From Actinomycetes bacterium (GTDB lineage Bacteria; Actinomycetota; Actinomycetes; Actinomycetales; Cellulomonadaceae), in NCBI GenBank assembly GCA_023388235.1, contig JAEWGQ010000406.1:1-8573 (forward strand): 8,573 bases of DNA. The letters are read 5' to 3'. The notes beneath the pieces were generated by a model. The model saw nothing but the letters and a program-made list of their open reading frames with translations, did not search any database and was not told where the DNA came from. The position numbers were made by a program, and so were the translations under genes. Shown in pieces: positions 1-6,699 of the stretch. Each line of letters begins with the position of its first letter. The first letter of the stretch is position 1.

Positions 1-911
1 CCGCCGGGCCGGGCGTCCGCCACGGCCCCGCCGGGGACGAGCCCGAGCGCGTCCCACACGCCGGCGGGCAGCGGCTCGGTCGCGATCATCCGGGCGTACG
101 CGGGGGCGACGTCGCGCCGGGACCCGGGCAGCCGGGCCGCCCACGCCTCGACCGCCCGCACGACGGACCGGGCGCGCACGGTGCCCTGGTCGGTGACGAC
201 GGCGCCGGGGGAGATCCGCAGCACCCGGGTGCGCTCGGCGATCCGCACGCCCCGGGCCCCGACCACGTCGGCGAGCCCGCGGACGAGCCGCGCCGGCTGC
301 ACGCGCGCGGCGTCGGGCGTCCACGCCCCGCCCACCGCACCGGGGACGTGCACGTGCGCGGCGGTCGCGGCGGCGTCGAGCAGCTCGAGCTCGTCGCCCC
401 AGCGCGGCGCCCGGGCGGCCGCGGCGGCGAGCCGGGCGAGGTCGTCCGGGGTGCGGGCCACGGTGACGGCGCCGCCGTACGCGAAGTCGCAGTCGATCTC
501 CTCGGCAGCGGCGACCCCGCCCACCTCGACCACGGCGTCGCGCAGCGCCGCGCGCATCGACCGCGCGGCGTCGGCACCGTGCCGGCGCTCGAGCTCCTCG
601 GCGGCGACGGGGAAGTCCGCGGAGCACCAGCCGCCGCTGCGGCCCGAGGCCCCGGCGCCGGCGACGTCCTGCTCGACGACGAGCACGTCCAGCGCGGGGT
701 CGGCCTCCAGCAGGTAGTAGGCCGTCCACAGGCCGGTCAGGCCCGCGCCGACCACCACGACGTCGGCGGTCGTGTCGCCGTCCAGGGGGTCGCGGGCCTC
801 GATGGGCGCGTCCTCGGCGACCTGGTCGAGCCACAGGGACAGGCCGGCGACGTCCCGGCCGGCGGTCCAGGCCACGGCGGGGGCCTGCGGGGCGGGCGGG
901 GCGGGCGTCAC
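1..911 (-). CDS. FAD-dependent oxidoreductase, DAO family (partial, C-terminus outside window)
   Basis: The minus frame stays open from a GTG at 911-909 to the window edge, giving 303 residues. After a Pro/Ala-rich start and a short segment containing SLWLD (25-29) comes a Rossmann dinucleotide fold: hydrophobic strand VVVV, then GAGLTG (55-60), with an acidic residue (Glu80) ending strand 2 as expected for FAD ribose binding. The motif GASGRSGGW (87-95) is typical of DAO-family flavoproteins such as glycine, sarcosine and gamma-glutamylputrescine oxidases. A later segment IATEPLP also fits this family. Such enzymes oxidise amines or amino acids with FAD in the cytoplasm; the substrate here cannot be read from the sequence. 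Relatives are around 460 residues, so roughly the last third is missing. The GTG start is preferred because a promoter-like element lies 7 nt upstream; a GTG at 875 is an alternative. It is divergent from the diguanylate cyclase gene. Confidence 0.87.
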   Translation of the reverse strand, partial: MTPAPPAPQAPAVAWTAGRDVAGLSLWLDQVAEDAPIEARDPLDGDTTADVVVVGAGLTGLWTAYYLLEADPALDVLVVEQDVAGAGASGRSGGWCSADFPVAAEELERRHGADAARSMRAALRDAVVEVGGVAAAEEIDCDFAYGGAVTVARTPDDLARLAAAAARAPRWGDELELLDAAATAAHVHVPGAVGGAWTPDAARVQPARLVRGLADVVGARGVRIAERTRVLRISPGAVVTDQGTVRARSVVRAVEAWAARLPGSRRDVAPAYARMIATEPLPAGVWDALGLVPGGAVADARPG

Positions 912-918
912 GGACCCG

Positions 919-947
919 ATCGTCGCCCGCCCCGGCCGGGCGCACAA
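919..947 (-). promoter_or_regulatory. Candidate promoter for the oxidoreductase, leaderless type
   Basis: On the minus strand TTGTGC (947-942) and GACGAT (924-919) are separated by exactly 17 nt. They match the -35 consensus at TTG and the -10 consensus at positions 2, 5 and 6. Only 7 nt separate the -10 from the GTG start at 911, so transcription would begin at or next to the start codon. No good Shine-Dalgarno is present. This supports the chosen start but is a by-eye match. Confidence 0.4.
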
Positions 948-961
948 GCGCGGTCGCGCGC

Positions 962-981
962 CCCGGGTGCTCCCACCCGGG
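962..981. repeat. Perfect 8-bp inverted repeat in the divergent intergenic region
   Basis: CCCGGGTG (962-969) and CACCCGGG (974-981) are exact reverse complements with a 4-nt spacer, CTCC. The repeat sits between the divergent oxidoreductase and diguanylate cyclase genes, upstream of both candidate promoters. It could be an operator for a dimeric regulator. It has no T-tract, and a terminator between divergent genes would make little sense. GC-rich sequence produces such repeats by chance, so function is unproven. Confidence 0.35.
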
Positions 982-1043
982 TCGTGGTCGTACCAGCGGG
1001 TGAACCCTGGCCGCCCGCAGGGCGCGTCGCCGCGCGCGCGGGG

Positions 1044-1070
1044 TAGCGTGCCTCGACCCCGACTCCGGAG
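1044..1070 (+). promoter_or_regulatory. Candidate -10 element and ribosome-binding site for the diguanylate cyclase
   Basis: TAGCGT at 1044-1049 fits the actinobacterial -10 pattern TANNNT. A start of transcription near A1056 would leave a leader of about 20 nt. GGAG at 1067-1070 lies 5 nt before the ATG at 1076 and is a normal ribosome-binding site. No convincing -35 is visible at 16-18 nt spacing, where the sequence is GC-only. Confidence 0.4.
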
Positions 1071-1075
1071 CCGCC

Positions 1076-2317
1076 ATGTCCGCACCGTCGCCCGAACCCC
1101 GGGACCTGCTCGCGGCGCGCCGGTCCGGGGACCCGACGCTGGGGCTCGTCCGCCGGGTGCTGCTGGTCTGCCTGGCCGGGGGAGCGGCGGTGGCCGCGGC
1201 CGTGCTGGTGCTGCGCTGGGACGACCCGATGCTGCGCGTGGGGTCGCCGGTGCTGCTCGTCGTGCTGGTGCTGTTCGGCTGGGTGGTGCTGCGCCGGCCG
1301 CGGGCGACGGTCCCGGTGGCGCGCGTGGTCCTCACCGGGCTCGACCTGCTGTGGCTGGCGACCCTCGCGAGCCGCCTGGCGACGCCCGCGGGCGGGGGCT
1401 GGGACGCGCTGTTCCCGACGACCTTCATGGGCCTGGCGCTGTTCGTGGTCATCGCGTACCTGGTGTACCCGACGCGGTTCGCCGCGCTGCACGCCGGCGC
1501 CCTCGTGCTCGCGACGGTGGCGGTCGGCCTCGTCGCGCTGGCCGGCGGCCCCGACGACGGCCGGCAGGCCGCGCACGCCGTCGACCTGGTCCGGTACGCC
1601 GTGTACCTGGCGGTGCTCGCGGCGATGGTCTGGGTGCTGTCCCGCACCAAGGAGCTCGCGACGCGCGCGTTCCTGGTGGCCGAGCGGGCGAGCGCGGAGG
1701 CCGCGTCCATGCGGGAGATGGCCCACCGCGACGCGCTGACCGGCGCCGCGAACCGGCGGCGGCTCGAGGACGAGCTCGCCTACCAGGCCCGCGTCGTCGG
1801 CGCCGGGCTGGAGGTGGCGGTCGTCTACCTGGACCTCGACCGGTTCAAGCTGGTGAACGACACCCTCGGGCACGCCGTGGGGGACCGGGTGCTGGTCACC
1901 GTCGCCCGCGCCCTGGAGCAGCAGGTGCGCTCCGGCGACCTCGTCGCGCGGCTCGGGGGCGAGGAGTTCGTGGTCGTGGCGCCCGGCATGTCGCTGGAGG
2001 ACGCCCGGGAGATGGCCGAGCGGCTGCGGACGGCGCTGCCGCGCGCGGTGCGGCGGGCCGTCGACGTGCACGTGACCGCCAGCCTCGGGGTGACGGCCCT
2101 GCACGCGGGGGAGGAGCCCGCCCGGGCCATCGAGCGGGTGGACGCGCTGATGTACCGCGCCAAGCGCGGCGGGCGGGACCGCGTCGTGGTCGGCGACGTG
2201 CCCGACGACCCGGCGGACGTCCAGCCCGCGTCCAGGTCGAGGGGGCAGGATGGGGTGTCGCCCGCCGGCGGCGACCCCGCTCCCCGCGACGAGGAAGGTG
2301 CCGCATGGCCTACGTGA
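1076..2317 (+). CDS. Membrane-anchored diguanylate cyclase (GGDEF domain)
   Basis: This 413-residue protein makes cyclic di-GMP from two GTP. The N-terminal half has six hydrophobic stretches (about 25-46, 53-73, 81-100, 113-132, 135-157 and 171-190), indicating an integral membrane sensor of unassigned type. A short linker (about 191-215) leads into the GGDEF domain (about 216-372). That domain shows DALTGAANRR (219-228), the metal and substrate segment DLDRFKLVND (253-262) and the catalytic loop GGEEF (294-298). An inhibitory site RSGD (285-288) lies exactly five residues before it, the spacing of the RxxD site that binds product c-di-GMP. All catalytic positions look intact and no EAL domain follows. 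The last 40 or so residues are Pro/Gly/Asp-rich and look non-structural. The stop overlaps the next gene by 13 bp. ATG 1076 is preceded by GGAG. The ligand sensed is unknown. Confidence 0.93.
   Translation: MSAPSPEPRDLLAARRSGDPTLGLVRRVLLVCLAGGAAVAAAVLVLRWDDPMLRVGSPVLLVVLVLFGWVVLRRPRATVPVARVVLTGLDLLWLATLASRLATPAGGGWDALFPTTFMGLALFVVIAYLVYPTRFAALHAGALVLATVAVGLVALAGGPDDGRQAAHAVDLVRYAVYLAVLAAMVWVLSRTKELATRAFLVAERASAEAASMREMAHRDALTGAANRRRLEDELAYQARVVGAGLEVAVVYLDLDRFKLVNDTLGHAVGDRVLVTVARALEQQVRSGDLVARLGGEEFVVVAPGMSLEDAREMAERLRTALPRAVRRAVDVHVTASLGVTALHAGEEPARAIERVDALMYRAKRGGRDRVVVGDVPDDPADVQPASRSRGQDGVSPAGGDPAPRDEEGAAWPT
2253..2278 (+). other. Strong hairpin in the cyclase 3' end, upstream of the protease RBS
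   Basis: GTCGCC (2257-2262) pairs perfectly with GGCGAC (2270-2275) around a 7-nt loop. The stem continues as GGG (2253-2255) with CCC (2276-2278) across a single bulged T. The hairpin ends 12 nt before the protease ribosome-binding site. A weak -10-like CAGGAT lies just before it at 2246-2251. It lies inside the low-complexity coding tail of the cyclase and could belong to the protease 5' region as an attenuator or mRNA-stability element. Function is inferred. Confidence 0.35.
2291..2298 (+). promoter_or_regulatory. Ribosome-binding site of the intramembrane protease gene
   Basis: GAGGAAGG ends 6 nt before the ATG at 2305. It is the strongest Shine-Dalgarno seen in the window. It fixes the protease start inside the overlapping upstream gene, although the protease reading frame stays open far upstream. 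Confidence 0.75.
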
Positions 2318-3621
2318 TCGGCGTGCTCGTGCTCGTCGTGGGCATCCTGGTGTCCATCGCCCTGCACGAGGTCGGCCACATGGTGCCCGCGAAGCGCTTC
2401 GGCGTGCGCGTCAGCCAGTACATGGTCGGGTTCGGCCCGACCCTGTGGTCGCGCACCCGCGGCGAGACCGAGTACGGCGTCAAGGCGATCCCGCTCGGCG
2501 GCTACGTCCGGCTCATCGGCATGTACCCCACCCCCGAGGCGGTCGGGAACCCGCCCGTGCGGGGGTTCTTCAGCCGCATGGCCGCCGACGCCCGCGAGGC
2601 GAGCGCCGAGGAGATCCGCCCCGGCGAGGACCACCGCGCCTTCTACCGGCTGTCCACGCCGAAGAAGCTCGTGGTGATGCTCGGAGGGCCGGTCATGAAC
2701 CTGCTCATCGCCGTGGTGCTGCTGGCCGTCGTGCTCGTCGGCATCGGCACCCAGGGCGCGAGCACCACGCTGGCGTCCGTGAGCCAGTGCGTGCTCCCGG
2801 CGGACTCGACCGCCACCACGTGCTCGGACTCCGACCCGGCGGCACCCGGCGCGGAGGCGGGTCTGCGCCCCGGCGACACCGTCGTGTCGTACGACGGCGT
2901 CGCGGTCGAGAGCTGGGAGCAGCTGTCCGGGATGATCCGGGCCTCCGGCGGCGAGTCCGTGCCCGTCGTGGTCGAGCGGGACGGGGAGCGCCGCACGCTC
3001 GAGGTGACGCCGGTGGTCGCCGAGCGGCCCGTGGTCGGCGACGACGGCCGGGTGGTCGTGGGCGACGACGGCGAGCCCGTCACCGCGAGCGTCGGGTTCC
3101 TGGGGGTCAGCCCCGGCACCGAGCTGCAGCGCCAGCCCGTGTCGGAGGTCGCGACCCTCACGGCGGACGCCGTGTGGCAGACCGGCAAGGCCGTCGTGAC
3201 GCTGCCGGCCAACCTGGTGGGCATCGCGCAGAGCGCGTTCGGCGGCGCGGAGCGGGACGACAGCGGCGTGCTCGGCCCGGTGGGCATCGCGCGCCTGGCC
3301 GGCGAGGTCGCGTCCAGCGACGTCCCGGGCGTCGGCGTGGCGGAGCGGGTGTCGGCGATGCTCAGCCTGCTCGCCTCCCTCAACATCGCGCTGTTCGTGT
3401 TCAACCTGATCCCGCTGGTGCCGCTCGACGGCGGGCACGTCGCCGCGGCGCTGTGGGAGGGGCTGAAGCGGCAGGTCGCCCGGCTGCGGAACCTGCCCCG
3501 CCCGCGCCCGGCCGACGCGGCCCGGCTGCAGCCCGTCGCGCTCGCGGTGTTCGTGCTGCTCGGCGGCATGGGCCTGCTGATCGCGTACGCCGACATCGTC
3601 AGCCCCGCCACGCTCGGCTGA
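2305..3621 (+). CDS. rip1: Site-2-type intramembrane zinc metalloprotease (M50, Rip1/RseP family)
   Basis: This 438-residue membrane protease is expected to cut anti-sigma factors or other membrane proteins within the bilayer during envelope-stress signalling. The first transmembrane segment carries the zinc motif HEVGH (21-25). GGPVMN (127-132) opens the second segment. A PDZ-like domain lies at about 178-236 ([14 protein letters not shown]). The third segment contains [12 protein letters not shown] (367-378), where Asp375 is the third zinc ligand, and a fourth segment lies at about 411-428. All catalytic residues are present. Two cysteines, 162 and 173, sit just before the PDZ domain. An acidic repeat follows it (243-258). 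M. tuberculosis Rip1 (Rv2869c) is about 404 residues, so this one is somewhat longer. The start is set by GAGGAAGG 6 nt upstream. The gene overlaps the diguanylate cyclase by 13 bp, suggesting translational coupling, and ispG follows after 70 bp. Confidence 0.94.
   Translation: MAYVIGVLVLVVGILVSIALHEVGHMVPAKRFGVRVSQYMVGFGPTLWSRTRGETEYGVKAIPLGGYVRLIGMYPTPEAVGNPPVRGFFSRMAADAREASAEEIRPGEDHRAFYRLSTPKKLVVMLGGPVMNLLIAVVLLAVVLVGIGTQGASTTLASVSQCVLPADSTATTCSDSDPAAPGAEAGLRPGDTVVSYDGVAVESWEQLSGMIRASGGESVPVVVERDGERRTLEVTPVVAERPVVGDDGRVVVGDDGEPVTASVGFLGVSPGTELQRQPVSEVATLTADAVWQTGKAVVTLPANLVGIAQSAFGGAERDDSGVLGPVGIARLAGEVASSDVPGVGVAERVSAMLSLLASLNIALFVFNLIPLVPLDGGHVAAALWEGLKRQVARLRNLPRPRPADAARLQPVALAVFVLLGGMGLLIAYADIVSPATLG
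3031..3072 (+). repeat. Imperfect 18-bp direct repeat inside the protease gene
   Basis: The 18-bp units at 3031-3048 and 3055-3072 match at 16 of 18 bases and encode two copies of VVGDDG at a spacing of 8 residues (243-248 and 251-256). They form an acidic insertion between the PDZ-like domain and the next conserved segment (VGFLGV). It may be a small tandem duplication in a loop that tolerates length changes. Confidence 0.6.
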
Positions 3622-3648
3622 CGGCGGTGGGCGGCCGGACGGCGCGCG

Positions 3649-3665
3649 GGTCGCGGGGTGCGACC
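3649..3665 (+). other. Hairpin in the rip1-ispG intergenic region
   Basis: GGTCGC (3649-3654) and GCGACC (3660-3665) form a perfect 6-bp stem with a GGGGT loop, 27 nt after the protease stop. An alternative outer pairing, GGCCGG (3633-3638) with CCGGCC (3664-3669), shares two bases with it. There is no T-tract, so a classical terminator is not shown. It may attenuate or process the transcript between the two genes. Confidence 0.35.
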
Positions 3666-3679
3666 GGCCCCGGCGGTGG

Positions 3680-3691
3680 GATGATGAGCGC
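3680..3691 (+). promoter_or_regulatory. Candidate -10 element for a leaderless ispG transcript
   Basis: GATGAT (3680-3685) is followed by 6 nt and then the GTG start at 3692, the spacing expected when transcription starts at the start codon. No strong Shine-Dalgarno precedes the GTG. A -35 match is poor: TGCGAC at 3659-3664 gives a spacer of only 15 nt. ispG may therefore have its own promoter in addition to readthrough from the protease gene. Confidence 0.3.
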
Positions 3692-4846
<1,155 letters not shown>

Positions 4847-4851
4847 CCGGC

Positions 4852-5754
4852 GTGCGCGGCCCGCGCGGGGACCTGGCCGGAGCCGTCGGCGCCGGGCGCG
4901 GCACCGCGCGCGTGCTCGGCGAGGCGGACCTGCCGGCGGCGCTCGGCGTCTGCGCGCAGGACCCCGTGGCCGCCGTGCTGGCGACCACCCGGCTGGAGCA
5001 GGCGCAGCAGCACGGCCTGCGCCGCTCCGGCGGGCAGCTGTGGGGGTACGAGGTCGACGGCCGCCTGGCCGCGGTGTGCTGGGCCGGCGCGAACGTCGTC
5101 CCCGTCGTGCCCGACGCGGGGGTGCGGCCGGACGCCCTGGACGCGTTCGCGGCGTTCGGCCGGGCGCAGGGCCGGCGGTGCTCGTCGGTCGTCGGGGACG
5201 CCGACGCCGTCCTCGGCCTCTGGGACCGGCTCGCCCCCGCGTGGGGGTCGGTGCGCGAGGTGCGGGCCGACCAGCCCTCGATGGTGCTCGACCACCCGCC
5301 GGTGGTCGCGCCCGACCCCGCGGTGCGGCGCTCCGTGCCCGACGAGTACGGCATCGTGCTGCCGGCGTGCATCCGGATGTTCACGGAGGAGGTCGGCTAC
5401 TCCCCGGTGGTCGGCACCGGCGGGGCGTACGAGGCCCGGGTGCGGTCGCTGATCCGCGACGGCCGGTCGTTCGTGCGCGTGGAGGAGGCCGCGGGCGCGC
5501 CGCAGGTGGTGTTCAAGGCCGAGCTCGGCGCCGTCGCGGGCGGCGTCGCGCAGGTGCAGGGCGTCTGGGTCGACCCGGCGCGCCGCGGGGAGCGGCTGTC
5601 GGAGAGCGGCATGGCCGCCGTCGTCGAGCTCACCCGGCGCGACGTGGCGCCGACCGTGTCGCTCTACGCCAACCACTACAACGAGCGGGCGCTCGCGGCC
5701 TACCGCGCCGTGGGGTTCCGCCAGGTGGGGACGTACGCGACGGTGCTGTTCTAG
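4852..5754 (+). CDS. DUF4081 + GNAT-family N-acetyltransferase (Rv2867c-like)
   Basis: A 300-residue protein in the slot after ispG, where M. tuberculosis has Rv2867c. The N-terminal part, about 20-130, resembles the DUF4081 domain (RVLGEADLPAAL, then GGQLWGYEVDGRLAAVCWAGANVVPV). The C-terminal part, about 170-298, is a GNAT acetyl-CoA fold with VQGVWVDPARRGERLSESGM and the late motif NERALAAYRAVGF, where Asn277 and Ala280 fit motif B. The acceptor substrate is unknown. The acetyl-CoA pyrophosphate loop reads RRGER instead of the more usual RGxG, with Arg248 in the place of the second glycine. GTG 4852 is the nearest start after the ispG stop (5 nt gap) and has only a weak GGTGGG upstream, so translation is probably coupled. 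GTG 4912, just before the conserved domain, is an alternative. The TAG stop abuts the stop of the convergent DNA glycosylase gene. Confidence 0.88.
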   Translation: MRGPRGDLAGAVGAGRGTARVLGEADLPAALGVCAQDPVAAVLATTRLEQAQQHGLRRSGGQLWGYEVDGRLAAVCWAGANVVPVVPDAGVRPDALDAFAAFGRAQGRRCSSVVGDADAVLGLWDRLAPAWGSVREVRADQPSMVLDHPPVVAPDPAVRRSVPDEYGIVLPACIRMFTEEVGYSPVVGTGGAYEARVRSLIRDGRSFVRVEEAAGAPQVVFKAELGAVAGGVAQVQGVWVDPARRGERLSESGMAAVVELTRRDVAPTVSLYANHYNERALAAYRAVGFRQVGTYATVLF

Positions 5755-6648
5755 TCAGCGCAGCAGCCGGGACATCCGCCGGTCGGCGAGCGGCGTGCCG
5801 CCGGTCTGGCAGGTCGGGCAGTACTGCAGCGACGAGTCGGCGAACGACACCTCGTGCACCGTGTCGCCGCACGGCACGCCGTCCCAGCCCGGGCAGGGCT
5901 CGCCGGTGCGGCCGTGCACGCGCATGCCGCGCCGCTTCGCGTCCTTGAGCTCCGCCGCGGGCCGGCCGGCGGCCGCGGCGACGGCCTCGCGCAGCACCCC
6001 GACGGTGGCGGCGTGCAGGCGCTCCACGCGGTCGGCGTCGAAGGAGCGGGTCAGCGCGAACGGGCTGGTGCGCGCGACCAGCAGGATCTCGTCGGAGTAC
6101 GCGTTCCCGATGCCGGCGATCGTGCCCTGGTCGCGCAGCAGCCCCTTGACCTGCTGGTTGCGGGCCTGCATCAGCTCGCCCAGCCGCGCCGGCGTGAACG
6201 CGGGGGACAGCGGCTCGACGCCCAGGCTCGCGACCTGCGGCACGTCCGCCGGGTCGGCCACCACGGACACCGCCAGCCGCTTGCGGGTGCCCGCCTCGGT
6301 GAGGTCGAAGCCCGACCCGTCGTCCAGCCGCACCCGCAGGGCCAGCGGCGACTTCCCGGGCCGGACGGGCGTGGCCGGCAGGGCGTCCGACCAGCGCAGC
6401 CACCCGGCGCGCGCGAGGTGGAAGACCAGGTGCAGCGGGTCGCCGCCGTCCGCCGGGCGCACCGCGAGGTCCAGCCACTTGCCGTGCCGGTCGCAGCCGG
6501 TCACCGTGCCGCCCGCGAGGTCCTGCGGCGCCGGGCGGAACGTCTTCAGCGCGCTGATCGCGCCCACCTCGACGCCCGCGACGGTGCGCCCGACGGCGCG
6601 CTCGCGCAGGAAGACGGCCAGCGACTCGACCTCGGGCAGCTCCGGCAT
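5755..6648 (-). CDS. Fpg/Nei-family DNA glycosylase (formamidopyrimidine/endonuclease VIII type)
   Basis: A 297-residue base-excision-repair enzyme expected to remove oxidised bases and nick abasic sites. It begins MPELPEVE, giving the N-terminal proline nucleophile (after Met removal) and the catalytic glutamate (Glu3 counting Met). The conserved lysine is Lys57 in DRHGKW. The helix-two-turn-helix DNA-binding motif is at about 168-188 and includes GIGNAYSDE (179-187). The C-terminal zinc finger has cysteines at 252, 260, 277 and 280. Its first pair is C-x7-C instead of the usual C-x2-C, an expansion of five residues, while the second half (x16, then C-x2-C) is normal. The position equivalent to the catalytic finger arginine of E. 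coli Fpg is Ser272 by counting back from Cys277. Whether it acts as Fpg, Nei or neither is therefore open. ATG 6648 is unambiguous from the mature N-terminus. It converges on the acetyltransferase gene with no gap and diverges from proS. Confidence 0.92.
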   Translation of the reverse strand: MPELPEVESLAVFLRERAVGRTVAGVEVGAISALKTFRPAPQDLAGGTVTGCDRHGKWLDLAVRPADGGDPLHLVFHLARAGWLRWSDALPATPVRPGKSPLALRVRLDDGSGFDLTEAGTRKRLAVSVVADPADVPQVASLGVEPLSPAFTPARLGELMQARNQQVKGLLRDQGTIAGIGNAYSDEILLVARTSPFALTRSFDADRVERLHAATVGVLREAVAAAAGRPAAELKDAKRRGMRVHGRTGEPCPGWDGVPCGDTVHEVSFADSSLQYCPTCQTGGTPLADRRMSRLLR

Positions 6649-6660
6649 GCCCCCATCGTG
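6649..6660 (-). promoter_or_regulatory. Candidate -10 element for the DNA glycosylase gene
   Basis: On the minus strand CACGAT (6660-6655) lies 6 nt before the ATG at 6648, again a leaderless-type spacing. No -35 match is seen 17-18 nt upstream, and only a weak G-rich stretch could act as a Shine-Dalgarno. The element lies in the 51-bp region shared with the divergent proS promoter. Confidence 0.25.
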
Positions 6661-6663
6661 GCG

Positions 6664-6692
6664 CAGACCAGGCCCCGGGCGCGCACTAGGCT
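6664..6692 (+). promoter_or_regulatory. Candidate proS promoter, leaderless type
   Basis: CAGACC (6664-6669) matches a TTGACC-like -35 at 4 of 6 positions. A 17-nt spacer leads to TAGGCT (6687-6692), a TANNNT -10 element. The ATG at 6700 follows after only 7 nt, with no Shine-Dalgarno between. This predicts a transcript that starts at or within a base or two of the start codon. It is the best-formed promoter in the window. Confidence 0.5.
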
Positions 6693-6699
6693 GCCCCTC

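Noticed and set aside
931..940. Palindrome CCCGGCCGGG as a regulatory site
   Set aside because: Short all-GC palindromes occur often by chance here, and it falls inside the spacer of the candidate oxidoreductase promoter without further support.
1005..1022. CCCTG/CAGGG 5-bp inverted repeat with 8-nt loop upstream of the cyclase
   Set aside because: Too short and with too large a loop to distinguish from background.
86..1046. Plus-strand open frames at 181-717 and 348-1046 and a minus frame at 86-577, overlapping the oxidoreductase
   Set aside because: Their translations are Arg/Ala/Pro/Ser-rich without motifs, while the minus frame ending at 911 shows a clear FAD Rossmann fold and DAO motifs.
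772..2304. Upstream extension of the protease frame into the cyclase gene
   Set aside because: The family N-terminus with HEVGH in the first membrane segment starts at ATG 2305, which has a strong ribosome-binding site. The upstream part is Arg/Ala/Gly-rich shadow sequence.
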